Below the pieces are notes generated by a model. It was not told where the DNA came from. It made no database searches and saw only the letters and a program-made list of their open reading frames with translations. From positions 1 through 64,000 of the forward strand of contig CAWGWA010000006.1 in the NCBI GenBank assembly GCA_963826105.1: a DNA stretch of 64,000 nucleotides. The letters are read 5' to 3'. This DNA is from WHTI01 sp963826105. GTDB lineage: Bacteria > Actinomycetota > CADDZG01 > WHSQ01. Positions 10,702 through 19,338 of the stretch are shown piece by piece (position 1 is the stretch's first letter; the number at the start of each line of letters is the position of its first letter). The position numbers and the translations under genes are program-made.

Positions 10702-10801
10702 GCTTAAGGCGGCTCGTCCGGCGCGCTACTCGGCGCTGGTCTCGTCGCCCGGATCGCTGTTCACGATCGGCGGCAGCATGTAAAAGAGGGTACGACGAGG
10801 G

Positions 10802-13261
10802 TCAGACGGCGACGCGTTCGGGAGCCCGCTCGAAGACGAGCTCCCCGTTCTGTGCGTCGACGAGGATCGTCTCGCCCTCGGCGAACTCACCCTCGAGCAA
10901 CCGCTGTGCAAGCGGGTTCTCGACCAGGCGCTGCAATGCGCGCTTGAGCGGCCGCGCTCCGTAGGTGGGATCCCAGCCGGCCTCGGCCAGCACTTCCTTC
11001 GCCGCGTCGGAGAGCTCGAGCGAGAGCTTGCGCTCGGCGAGGCGGGCACGTAGGCGCTCCAGCTGGAGCTCCGCGATCTCGGCGAGCTGCTCCTTGCTCA
11101 AGGCCTCGAAGACGACGATCTCGTCGATCCGGTTCAGGAACTCCGGCCGGAAGTGCTCGCGCATCTGCTCGGCGGAGCGGATGTTCGAGGTCATGATCAG
11201 CACCGTGTTCCGGAAGTCGACGGTGCGGCCCTGGCCGTCGGTGAGACGGCCGTCGTCGAGCACCTGCAGGAGGACGTCGAAGACCTCGGAGTGCGCCTTC
11301 TCGATCTCGTCGAGCAGGACGACCGAGTACGGCCGCCGGCGCACCGCTTCCGTGAGCTGGCCACCCTCGTCGTAGCCGACGTAGCCGGGCGGGGCCCCCA
11401 CCAGGCGCGACACGGTGTGCCGTTCCTGGTACTCGGACATGTCGATTCGGATCATGGCCCGGTCGTCGTCGAACATGAACTCGGCGAGCGCACGGGCGAG
11501 CTCGGTCTTGCCGACCCCAGTCGGGCCGAGGAAGACGAACGAGCCGATCGGGCGGTCTGGATCCTGCAGCCCCGAGCGCGCGCGGCGAAGAGCATTCGAG
11601 ACGGCTTCGACGGCCGCGTGCTGGCCGATCACACGGCGATGCAGCCGCTCCTCCATGTGGATCAGCTTCTCCGTCTCACCTTCGAGCAGGCGTGAGACGG
11701 GAATTCCGGTCCACGAGGCGACGACGGCGGCGATGTCGTCCTCGTCGACCTCCTCCTTGACCATCGGCTCGGCCGGCGTCTCTCGCTCCTCCAGCTCCTT
11801 CTCGAGCGCGGGCAGCTCGCCGTAACGGATCTCGGCGACGCGCTGCAGGTCGCCGACGCGCTCGGCGCGCTCGGCCTCCATGCGCAGCTCGTCGATGCGG
11901 TTCGTGATCTCGCCGATCCGGTCGAGCGCCGCCTTCTCCTCCGCCCAGCGTCCCGCCAGCCCGGAGTGGCGTTCCTTCGCGTCCGCGAGCTGGCGCTCCA
12001 CCGGGTCGCGCACCTCCTTCGACTCCTTGCCCATCGCGGCGAGCTCGATCTCGAGCTGGCGCACGGCGCGGTCGGCCTGGTCGAGCTCGACCGGCGAGCT
12101 GTCGATCTCCATCTTCAGGCGGGACGCGGCCTCGTCGATGAGGTCGATCGCCTTGTCGGGCAGCTGCCGGTCGGCGATGTAGCGGTCGGAGAGCACCGCC
12201 GCGGCGACGAGCGCCGCGTCGCGGATCCGGACGCGGTGGTGCGACTCGTACTTCTCCTTCAGGCCGCGCAGGATCGCAATCGTGTCCACGACCGACGGCT
12301 CGCCGACGAACACCGGCTGGAACCGCCGCTCGAGCGCGGCGTCCTTCTCGATGTGCTTGCGGTATTCGTCGAGCGTCGTCGCCCCGACGGCGCGCAGCTC
12401 GCCGCGCGCCAGCATCGGCTTCAGCAGCTGAGCCGCGTCGACCGCGCCCTCGGCCGCTCCGGCGCCGACGATCGTGTGCAGCTCATCGATGAACAGGATG
12501 ATCTGGCCGTCGGCGTTCTTGATCTCGGCGAGGACGGCCTTGATCCGCTCCTCGAACTCGCCGCGGTACTTCGCCCCGGCGAGCAGCGCGCCGACGTCGA
12601 GCGCCCAGACGCGCTTGCCCTTGAGGCCCTCGGGCACGTCGCCGGCGACGATCCGCTGCGCGAGACCCTCGGCGATCGCGGTCTTCCCGACGCCGGGCTC
12701 GCCGATCAGGACAGGGTTGTTCTTCGTGCGGCGCGAGAGGACTTGGATCACGCGCCGGATCTCCTCGTCGCGACCGATGACCGGGTCGAGCTTGCCGTGC
12801 TCGGCGGCCTCGGTCAGGTCGCGGCCGAACTTGGAGAGCGCCTGGTAGGTGCCCTCGGGATCCTGGCTCGTGACGCGCTGCCCACCCCGGACCTCCTTGA
12901 TCCTGGCGAGTAGGGCGTCTCGCGGGACGACGTCGAGCGCGAGCAGCAGGTGCTCGGTCGAGACGTATTCGTCCTCGAGCTTCCGCGCCTCGTCGAACGC
13001 CTCGTCGAGGATGCGCCCGACGGCGGCGCCCGCCTGGGGCTGCTGCGAGGCGCCCTGGATCGCCGGCTTCGCGGCAAGCGCTGCCTCGGTCTCGGCGCGC
13101 AGGGCGGCGGGATCGGGCACGAGCTGTGCCGGGAGCTCCTGGTCGAGCAGTGCGAGCAGCAGGTGCTCGGGATAGAGCTCCGGATTGCCGGTCCGGCGCG
13201 CAAGCTCCTGCGCGGCCGCGACGGCCTCCTGGCTCTTGATCGTCAGCTTGTTGAAGTCCAT
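10802..13261 (-). CDS. clpB: ClpB disaggregase
   Basis: AAA+ chaperone that works with DnaK to dissolve protein aggregates. 819 residues: Clp_N repeats (1-140), first AAA domain with GEPGVGKTAIAEGLA and FIDELHTIVGAG, middle coiled coil (about 380-500), second AAA domain with GPTGVGKTELARALA and LLDEIEKAH, then the D2-small domain. The segment between the sensor motif MTSNI and HFRPEFLNRIDE is about 15 residues shorter than in many ClpBs. It is the last gene of the dnaK-grpE-dnaJ-hspR-clpB series, 7 bases after hspR, and is therefore probably HspR-controlled. Confidence 0.96.
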   Translation of the reverse strand: MDFNKLTIKSQEAVAAAQELARRTGNPELYPEHLLLALLDQELPAQLVPDPAALRAETEAALAAKPAIQGASQQPQAGAAVGRILDEAFDEARKLEDEYVSTEHLLLALDVVPRDALLARIKEVRGGQRVTSQDPEGTYQALSKFGRDLTEAAEHGKLDPVIGRDEEIRRVIQVLSRRTKNNPVLIGEPGVGKTAIAEGLAQRIVAGDVPEGLKGKRVWALDVGALLAGAKYRGEFEERIKAVLAEIKNADGQIILFIDELHTIVGAGAAEGAVDAAQLLKPMLARGELRAVGATTLDEYRKHIEKDAALERRFQPVFVGEPSVVDTIAILRGLKEKYESHHRVRIRDAALVAAAVLSDRYIADRQLPDKAIDLIDEAASRLKMEIDSSPVELDQADRAVRQLEIELAAMGKESKEVRDPVERQLADAKERHSGLAGRWAEEKAALDRIGEITNRIDELRMEAERAERVGDLQRVAEIRYGELPALEKELEERETPAEPMVKEEVDEDDIAAVVASWTGIPVSRLLEGETEKLIHMEERLHRRVIGQHAAVEAVSNALRRARSGLQDPDRPIGSFVFLGPTGVGKTELARALAEFMFDDDRAMIRIDMSEYQERHTVSRLVGAPPGYVGYDEGGQLTEAVRRRPYSVVLLDEIEKAHSEVFDVLLQVLDDGRLTDGQGRTVDFRNTVLIMTSNIRSAEQMREHFRPEFLNRIDEIVVFEALSKEQLAEIAELQLERLRARLAERKLSLELSDAAKEVLAEAGWDPTYGARPLKRALQRLVENPLAQRLLEGEFAEGETILVDAQNGELVFERAPERVAV

Positions 13262-13268
13262 CTGGTGC

Positions 13269-13634
13269 CTAGCTCCTCGGTGCTGGATGTCGTTCGGACT
13301 GGTAGAGGACGACCTCCCGCTTGTAGGAGCGGTGGACGGTCCGGATCTCCTCGCGCAGCTCGCGCTCGAGCCGCTCGGCGCGGGCGCGCTGCTTGCGCAG
13401 CTCGTCCTCGAGCCGCAGGACGTGCTCGACGCCCGAGAGGTTGAGGCCGAGCTCGGTCGTCAGGCGCTGGATCACGCGCAACCGCTCCAGATCGGCCTCG
13501 GAGTAGAGCCGCGTGCCGCCTGGCGTGCGCCCAGGGCGCACGAGCCCTTTCGACTCGTACACGCGCAGCGTCTGCTGGTGCATGCCGACGAGCTCGGCCG
13601 CGACGGAGATCATGTAGCGCGGGTGCTTGTCCAT
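13269..13634 (-). CDS. hspR: HspR heat-shock repressor (MerR family)
   Basis: Protein of 121 residues. The winged-helix DNA-binding N-terminus YMISVAAELVGMHQQTLRVY, then the MerR-type YESKGLVRPGRTPGGTRLYS, then a coiled coil (about 75-105). In Streptomyces and mycobacteria HspR represses the dnaK operon and clpB with DnaK as co-repressor, binding HAIR sites. It starts at ATG 13634, touching the dnaJ stop. Placed between dnaJ and clpB, which is the expected context. Confidence 0.93.
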   Translation of the reverse strand: MDKHPRYMISVAAELVGMHQQTLRVYESKGLVRPGRTPGGTRLYSEADLERLRVIQRLTTELGLNLSGVEHVLRLEDELRKQRARAERLERELREEIRTVHRSYKREVVLYQSERHPAPRS

Positions 13635-14692
13635 CAGCGGCTCACCTTCCGCAGCTCCTCGAGCAGCTCGCGCTCCTTCTTCGAGACCTTCTCGGGGACG
13701 GTCAGCTTCAGGCGGGCGAGCAGGTCGCCCTTCCCGCCGCCCTTCAGGTGCGGGGCGCCGCGGCCCTTGATCTTCAGCAGCTTGCCCGGCTGCGACCCGG
13801 CCGGGACCTTGAGCGAGATCGGGCCCTCGGGCGTCGGCACCTCGAGCTTGGCGCCGAGCGTGGCGTCCGCGTAGGTGACCGGCACGTCGACGATCAGATC
13901 CGAGCCGCGGCGCTCGAAGATCGGCGAGCCGGCGACGCGTGTCACGACCCAGAGGTCACCGGCGGGCCCGCCGTTGCGGCCCGGCTCGCCACGCCCCTTG
14001 AGGCGGATGCGAGTGCCGTCCTTCGCACCGGCCGGGATCTTGACCTGGAAGGTCTTCTGCACCCGCTCGCGGCCGCCCCCACGGCAGGTCTTGCACGGCT
14101 TCTCGATCACGGTGCCGTTGCCGCGGCAGCGCTGGCAGGGATGGGAGAGCGAGAAGAGGCCCTGCGAGTCGGAGACCACGCCGCGGCCGCCGCACTGCGG
14201 GCACGTGATCGGCGCGGTGCCTGGCTCGGCGCCCGTGCCTCCGCACGTGTGGCAGGCGGTCTCGACCTCCGCCCGCACCGGCACCTGGACGCCCTGGAGC
14301 GAGTCCTCGAACGAGACGTGCACCTCCGTCTGCAGGTCGGCGCCGCGCTCAGGTGTAAATCTTGCAGCCTGCGGGCCTCGCTGGCGGCCAAAGCCACCGC
14401 CACCGCCGCCGCCGAAGAGGCCGCCGAAGAGATCGCCGAGGTCGCTCAGGTCGAAGTCCTGGAACTGGCCGCCCATCGGGCCGCGCCCGTTGGTCGAGCC
14501 GTAGGCGTCATACGCCTTGCGCTTCTCGGGATCGGAGAGGACGTCGTACGCGCCCTGGATCTCCTTGAAGCGCGTCTCGTCGCCTCCGCTCGCGTCGGGG
14601 TGATGCTCGCGCGCGAGCTTGCGGTACGCCTTCTTGATCTCCTCGGCAGAGGCGTTCTTGGCGACGCCGAGCGTGTCGTACAGGTTGGTCAT
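13634..14692 (-). CDS. dnaJ: DnaJ co-chaperone
   Basis: Hsp40 of 352 residues that stimulates DnaK. The J domain has the HPD motif (REHHPDASGG). A Gly/Phe region follows (FGGLFGGGGGGGFGRQ). The zinc-finger region holds four CxxCxGxG units (CHTCGGTG, CPQCGGRG, CQRCRGNG, CKTCRGGG). The C-terminal substrate domain ends ELLEELRKVSR. ATG at 14692 overlaps the grpE stop by 4 bases, indicating translational coupling. Confidence 0.96.
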   Translation of the reverse strand: MTNLYDTLGVAKNASAEEIKKAYRKLAREHHPDASGGDETRFKEIQGAYDVLSDPEKRKAYDAYGSTNGRGPMGGQFQDFDLSDLGDLFGGLFGGGGGGGFGRQRGPQAARFTPERGADLQTEVHVSFEDSLQGVQVPVRAEVETACHTCGGTGAEPGTAPITCPQCGGRGVVSDSQGLFSLSHPCQRCRGNGTVIEKPCKTCRGGGRERVQKTFQVKIPAGAKDGTRIRLKGRGEPGRNGGPAGDLWVVTRVAGSPIFERRGSDLIVDVPVTYADATLGAKLEVPTPEGPISLKVPAGSQPGKLLKIKGRGAPHLKGGGKGDLLARLKLTVPEKVSKKERELLEELRKVSR

Positions 14693-15186
14693 TCGGCGAC
14701 GATCACCCGAGCCGGGCGGACCACCTTGTCACCCAGCCGGTAGCCCTTCTGCAGCACCTGGAGCACCGAGCCCTCCTCGGCACCCTCGGCCGGCTGGGCG
14801 AGCAGCGCCTCGTGGACGTGCGGGTCGAAGGCGCCCTCGGTGTCGATCTCGGTGAGGCCGTGACGCTCGACGAGGCCGAGCAGCGAGCGGTGGACGAGGC
14901 GGACGCCCTCCTCGAGCTTCGCCTCCTCATGCTCGGCGGCCGCCTCGAGCGCTCTTTCGAGGTCGTCCAGCACGGGGAGCAGCTCGTTCAACAGCCGCTC
15001 GTTCGCGCGCTGGCTCAGCTCGGCGTGCTCGCGTGCCGTCCGCTTGCGGTAGTTGTCGAAGTCGGCGGCGAGGCGCAGGTACGAGTCGTCCGGAGCCGGC
15101 GGAGTCTCCTCCACCGGCTCCTCGACGAGCTCCTCTTCCTCCACACCCTGCTCGCCAACGTCGTGCTCGAGTGGCTGGTCGGTCAC
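14689..15186 (-). CDS. grpE: GrpE nucleotide-exchange factor
   Basis: Protein of 165 residues. An acidic, Glu-rich N-terminus, a long coiled coil (YLRLAADFDNYRKRTAREHA) and a C-terminal beta domain with GAFDPHVHEALL and VLQKGYRLGDKVVRPARV, the GrpE signature. It releases ADP from DnaK. The start overlaps the dnaK stop by 4 bases. Confidence 0.95.
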   Translation of the reverse strand: MTDQPLEHDVGEQGVEEEELVEEPVEETPPAPDDSYLRLAADFDNYRKRTAREHAELSQRANERLLNELLPVLDDLERALEAAAEHEEAKLEEGVRLVHRSLLGLVERHGLTEIDTEGAFDPHVHEALLAQPAEGAEEGSVLQVLQKGYRLGDKVVRPARVIVAE

Positions 15187-17099
15187 GAGGTCTTCGCCTC
15201 TTCTTCCTCGTCGATGACCTCGTAGTCGGCGTCCTCGACGACCTCGTCCGCGGTGCCTGCGTCGCCGTTGCCCGCCGCCTGGGACTGGGCCTGGGCGGTC
15301 GACTGGGCGTAGAGCACGTCCGCCAGCTTCCGCGCAGCCTCGTTCAGCGCGTCCGTCTTCTGCCGGATCTCGTTCACGTCGGTCGACTCGAGCGAGGCGC
15401 GCAGCTCCATGATCCGTCCCTCGATCGTCGAGGCATCGGACTCGTCGAGCTTGTCGCGGTGCTCCTTGAGCGTGTTCTCGGTCTGGTAGGCCAGGCTCTC
15501 CGCTGCGTTGCGCGTGTCCGCGAGCTCGCGCAGCTTGTGCGCCTCGTCGGCGTGCGCCTCGGCCTCCTTCACCATCCGCTGCACCTCGTCCTCGGAGAGG
15601 CCCGACCCGCCCTCGATCTTGATCTGCTGCTCGTTGCCGGTGCCGAGGTCCTTGGCGGTGACATGGATGATCCCGTTCGCGTCGATGTCGAAGCCGACCT
15701 CGATCTGCGGCATGCCCCGCGGCGCCGGCGCGATGCCGACGAGCTGGAACTTGCCGAGCGTCTTGTTGTAGACCGCCATCTCCGTCTCGCCCTGGAGCAC
15801 GTGGATCTCGACCGAGGGCTGGTTGTCCTCGGCGGTCGAGAACGTCTCGGCCTTGCGGGTCGGGATCGTCGTGTTCCGGTCGATCAGCTTCGTGAAGACG
15901 CCGCCCTTCGTCTCGATCCCGAGGGACAGAGGCGTGACGTCGAGCAGGAGCACGTCCTTGACCTCACCCCGGAGCACGCCCGCCTGGATGGCCGCGCCGA
16001 CGGCGACGACCTCGTCAGGGTTGACGCCCTTGTGGGGATCCTTGCCGAGCAGCTCCTTGACCTTCTCCTGCACCGCCGGCATGCGCGTCATGCCGCCGAC
16101 GAGCACGACATGCTCGATCTTCGAGGCGTCGAGCCCTGCGTCGGCGAGGGCAGCCTTCGTCGGGCCGACCGTCCGCTCGATCAGGTCTGCGGTGATCTCA
16201 CCGAGCTTGGCCCGGGTGAGCTGCAGGTCGAGGTGCTTCGGACCCTCCGCGGTGGCGGTGACGAACGGCAGGTTGATCTGCGTCGTCATCGTCGAGGAGA
16301 GCTCGATCTTCGCCTTCTCGGCGGCCTCGTAGAGCCGCTGCAGGGCCATCTTGTCCGCGGCCAGGTCGATCCCCTGGTCGCGCTTGAACTCGGCCACCAT
16401 CCAGTCGACGACCGCCTTGTCGAAGTTGTCGCCGCCGAGGTGGTTGTCCCCGTTCGTCGACTTGACCTCGAAGACGCCTTCGCCGAGCTCGAGCACGGAC
16501 ACGTCGAACGTGCCGCCGCCGAGGTCGAAGACCAGGATCGTCTGGTCGGCGCCTTCCTTGTCGAGGCCGTACGCGAGCGCTGCCGCGGTCGGCTCGTTGA
16601 TGATTCGGAGCACGTTGAGGCCCGCGATCTTGCCGGCGTCCTTCGTCGCCTCGCGCTGCGCGTTGTTGAAGTAGGCGGGGACGGTGATCACCGCGTCGGC
16701 GACCGGCTCGCCCAGGTACGCCTCGGCGTCGGCCTTCAGCTTCTGCAGGATCATCGCGCTGATCTCCTCGGGGGCGTACTCGCTGCCCTCGACCTCGACC
16801 CGCGCGTCCCCGTTCTCGCCCTTCGCGACCTCGTAGGGGACGATCGTCATCTCCTCCGAGACCTCGTCCCACTTGCGGCCGACGAAGCGCTTGATCGAGA
16901 AGATCGTGTTCTGCGGGTTCGTCACCTGCTGGCGCTTCGCGGGCGCCCCGACGAGCCGCTGACCGTCCTTCGTGAACGCGACGACGGACGGCGTCGTGCG
17001 GCCGCCCTCGGCGTTCGGGATCACGGTCGGCTCGCCGCCCTCGAGCACCGCCATGCAGCTGTTCGTCGTGCCCAGGTCGATACCGATTGTCTTCGCCAT
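15183..17099 (-). CDS. dnaK: DnaK (Hsp70) chaperone
   Basis: Hsp70 of 638 residues, a full-length bacterial DnaK. N-terminal ATPase domain: IGIDLGTTNSCMAVLEGG, VFDLGGGTFDVSVLELG and VVLVGGMTRMPAVQEKV. Substrate-binding domain with DVTPLSLGIETKGG, then a helical lid and an acidic tail ending EEEEAKTS. ATG at 17099 has a GGAGGAG site. It is the promoter-proximal gene of the heat-shock set. Sequence type points to a Thermoleophilia-like actinomycete, but that is an impression rather than a search result. Confidence 0.97.
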   Translation of the reverse strand: MAKTIGIDLGTTNSCMAVLEGGEPTVIPNAEGGRTTPSVVAFTKDGQRLVGAPAKRQQVTNPQNTIFSIKRFVGRKWDEVSEEMTIVPYEVAKGENGDARVEVEGSEYAPEEISAMILQKLKADAEAYLGEPVADAVITVPAYFNNAQREATKDAGKIAGLNVLRIINEPTAAALAYGLDKEGADQTILVFDLGGGTFDVSVLELGEGVFEVKSTNGDNHLGGDNFDKAVVDWMVAEFKRDQGIDLAADKMALQRLYEAAEKAKIELSSTMTTQINLPFVTATAEGPKHLDLQLTRAKLGEITADLIERTVGPTKAALADAGLDASKIEHVVLVGGMTRMPAVQEKVKELLGKDPHKGVNPDEVVAVGAAIQAGVLRGEVKDVLLLDVTPLSLGIETKGGVFTKLIDRNTTIPTRKAETFSTAEDNQPSVEIHVLQGETEMAVYNKTLGKFQLVGIAPAPRGMPQIEVGFDIDANGIIHVTAKDLGTGNEQQIKIEGGSGLSEDEVQRMVKEAEAHADEAHKLRELADTRNAAESLAYQTENTLKEHRDKLDESDASTIEGRIMELRASLESTDVNEIRQKTDALNEAARKLADVLYAQSTAQAQSQAAGNGDAGTADEVVEDADYEVIDEEEEAKTS

Positions 17100-17117
17100 G
17101 CTGTCTGTCTCCTCCGT

Positions 17118-17147
17118 GCTCAGTGGTTGCGGATCAGAAAATCTGAG
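17118..17147 (-). promoter_or_regulatory. dnaK upstream region with inverted repeat; no HAIR site seen
   Basis: Between dnaK and the GNAT fragment there are only 66 bases. They contain TCAGA-AAA-TCTGA and a CTCAG...CTGAG pair. A canonical HAIR operator (CTTGAGT-N7-ACTCAAG), the usual HspR target, is not present, nor is a CIRCE element. If HspR acts here it must use a variant site. The promoter cannot be placed with confidence. Confidence 0.35.
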
Positions 17148-17165
17148 CCGAAGAATATCAGATCA

Positions 17166-17470
17166 TTACTGACTCGTGGCCTCCCAGGGCCGCGGATCGC
17201 TCCGCAGCAGCGAGTAGAGGAGCACATCCTGGTTGCGGCCGCCGTTGAAGAACGCGCCGCGGACGGTGCCCTCCAGCACGAAGCCGCATTTCTCGGCGAC
17301 ACGGCGCGAGGCGGCGTTCTCGGGAACGATCACCAGGTGGATGCGGTGCTGCTTCTTCGCACCGAACAGGTAGTCCACGAGCAGCTGCACGGCTTCGGTC
17401 GTGTACCCGCGGCCGGCGAACCGTTCACCGTAGAGCTGGTAGGAGAGCTCGAACGCGTCCCAGTAGCTAA
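17166..17470 (-). pseudogene. GNAT N-acetyltransferase, C-terminal part only
   Basis: About 100 residues of a RimJ/RimL-type acetyltransferase. The acetyl-CoA loop is in GRGYTTEAVQLLVDYLF and the typical C-terminal NAASRRVAEKCGFVLEGT follows, ending with YSLLRSDPRPW. The N-terminal third is missing: upstream of about 17470 the sequence is a group I intron of 23S rRNA. I read this as the junction between pieces E and F. Substrate unknown. Confidence 0.75.
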
Positions 17471-17652
17471 CCGGTGACCTCTGTGTGACCCCGTAACGAC
17501 TGAGTGGTTTTTCCACCGGCGGTGACTCACTGATCGAGCGGCTTCGGCCGACTCGATCAAATCTATGATCACCGCAACACGCCGACCCCTCGCTTTTGAT
17601 CAAGCAGGGAGAAGACATAGTCTGCGCCACTGGAAACAGTGGACACAACGTG
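17470..17652 (+). mobile_element. 3' part of a group I intron inserted in 23S rRNA
   Basis: Directly before the 23S exon. The features expected of a group I catalytic core are present. An R-like segment (GTAACGACTGA, 17493-17503) can form P7 with the S segment AAGACATAGTCT (17612-17623). A long P8-like hairpin lies between them: outer stem GCGGTGA/TCACCGC (17519-17525 with 17569-17575), inner GATCGAG/CTCGATC, capped by CGGC-TTCG-GCCG. After S comes P9, CCACTG-GAAA-CAGTGG (17627-17642), with a GAAA tetraloop. The intron ends in G at 17652. The 5' half (P1-P6) and 5' exon are lost at the junction. No homing endonuclease is visible in what remains. Confidence 0.75.
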
Positions 17653-18048
<396 letters not shown>

Positions 18049-18146
18049 TTCGCTCGCGCTCGCTCTGGAGCGTTCAAGGTTGTTTCTTGAGCGTCCTGAA
18101 CAGGGCACCAGTCTCTTTCGAGAGACACATGACAATCGAATAGTTT
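18049..18146 (+). other. 23S-5S intergenic spacer with processing stems
   Basis: Contains the hairpin GTCTCT-TTCG-AGAGAC (18112-18127) and a GCGTTCAAG/CTTGAGCGT pair (about 18069-18093). Both are typical of RNase III-type processing stems in rRNA operons. No tRNA is seen in it. Confidence 0.5.
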
Positions 18147-18261
18147 TCGGTGGCTATAGCGGAGGGGTCACACCTGGCTCCATTCCGAACCCAGCAGTTA
18201 AGCCCTCCAGCGCCGATGGTACTGCCCTGGAGACGGGGTGGGAGAGTAGGACGCCGCCGGA
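18147..18261 (+). rRNA. rrf: 5S ribosomal RNA
   Basis: About 115 nt. The conserved core reads GGAGGGGTCACACCTGGCTC, CCGAACCCAGCAGTTAAG and CGATGGTACTGCCCTGG, and the molecule ends GGGAGAGTAGGACGCCGCCG. The terminal stem pairs TCGGTGGC with GCCGCCGG. Ends are estimated from this stem. Confidence 0.95.
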
Positions 18262-18273
18262 TTTTTCCTAGGA

Positions 18274-18297
18274 GAAGCCGCCTTTCGGGGCGGCTTC
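18274..18297 (+). terminator. rRNA operon terminator
   Basis: GAAGCCGCC and GGCGGCTTC, a perfect 9-bp stem with a 6-nt loop, placed 12 bases after 5S rRNA and followed by TTCGCGTTCG. A weak T-run is usual in GC-rich actinobacteria. Confidence 0.75.
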
Positions 18298-18377
18298 TTC
18301 GCGTTCGAACGACCGATGAGATTCGCGCCTCGGGACGGTCATAAGAGAAGGCTCACCACGACAGAAGGGGCGAACCC

Positions 18378-19010
18378 ATGAAGCTGACGACCACCACGAA
18401 CGTCTCCGTGGACGGAGTGATGCAGGGGCTCGGGGGGCCGGATGAGGATCGCAGGGGCGGTTTCGAGCGCGGCGGATGGGCCCTCCCGCTGTTCAACGTC
18501 GACGTCGAGGGCACGGATTACCTCAGCCAGGTCTACGCGCGCGCCGACGCGTTCCTCTTCGGCCGGCGGACCTACGAGATCTTCGCCGGGTCGTGGGGCG
18601 CGTGGCCGGATCCGGGTGACAGCCCGATCTGGACGGCATTGAACACACGGCCTAAGTACGTGGCATCGACCACGCTCACCGACCCGCAGTGGGCGGACAC
18701 GACCGTCCTCTCGGGAGAGCTAGCACTGGACATCGCCGAACTGAAAGCCACGCCGGGGGGTGAGCTGCAGGTGCACGGCAGCGGCGCGCTGGTTCGCTGG
18801 CTGCTCGACAACGAACTGGTCGACGAGATCACCCTGCTCACCTATCCCATGGTCATCGGCCAGGGCACGCGGCTGTTCCCCGACAGCGGCACTGACTCAG
18901 CGCTTGAGCTGGTCAAATTCGCGCGCCACCTCGAGGGGCGTAACGATCCAGGTCTACCGGCCCACCGGGCGCCCGGAGTACGCAACCGCAGACTGATGCA
19001 GGTGTCTTGA
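18378..19010 (+). CDS. Dihydrofolate reductase / RibD C-terminal family protein, frameshift near the 3' end
   Basis: NADPH-dependent reductase fold like YyaP/YwjB and the RibD C-terminal domain. ATG at 18378 opens MKLTTTTNVSVDGVMQGLGG. FLFGRRTYEIFAGSWG is the cofactor-side motif and LQVHGSGALVRWLLDN the second. At about 18917 the frame loses the family text. The adjacent frame continues SRATSRGVTIQVYRPTGRPE and stops at 18996, the expected end. An extra A in an AAA run would explain this, so the 210-residue reading probably has a false C-terminus. Confidence 0.85.
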   Translation: MKLTTTTNVSVDGVMQGLGGPDEDRRGGFERGGWALPLFNVDVEGTDYLSQVYARADAFLFGRRTYEIFAGSWGAWPDPGDSPIWTALNTRPKYVASTTLTDPQWADTTVLSGELALDIAELKATPGGELQVHGSGALVRWLLDNELVDEITLLTYPMVIGQGTRLFPDSGTDSALELVKFARHLEGRNDPGLPAHRAPGVRNRRLMQVS

Positions 19011-19083
19011 TTTCGACGTCCAACCTCCCCACAAGCGAGCCAGCCCGCTCGCTCATGTCCGATTAGTGGGGAGGAACCCTGCA

Positions 19084-19266
19084 ATGAAGCGCGTTCGATC
19101 CATCCTGGCGGCCGTGGCCGTGTTCTCGTCGCTTTGGGTCGTAGCCCCGAGCCCGGCCAGTGCCTGCGACAAGAACCCGTGCCAGCCCGTGTGTCACATA
19201 AACCCGCCGGCGGTGCACGAGAACGGGACGGTCACGATCGACGACCTGATCGAGTGCTACTACTAG
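19084..19266 (+). CDS. Small secreted Cys-containing protein
   Basis: Protein of 60 residues. ATG at 19084 with GGGGAGG about 8 bases upstream. A signal peptide (MKRVRSILAAVAVFSSLWVV) ends at SPASA-CDK. The mature part is about 33 residues with four Cys (CDKNPCQPVCHI and ECYY), so two disulphides are possible. No family was recognised. It stands alone between the reductase and the TPR gene. Function unknown. Confidence 0.6.
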   Translation: MKRVRSILAAVAVFSSLWVVAPSPASACDKNPCQPVCHINPPAVHENGTVTIDDLIECYY

Positions 19267-19338
19267 GCTGAACCAAGCGGACCACCCTGAACCTGGGGCC
19301 CCTACGGGGGCCCCGAAGCGCGCGGGTAGGGTGGTGCG

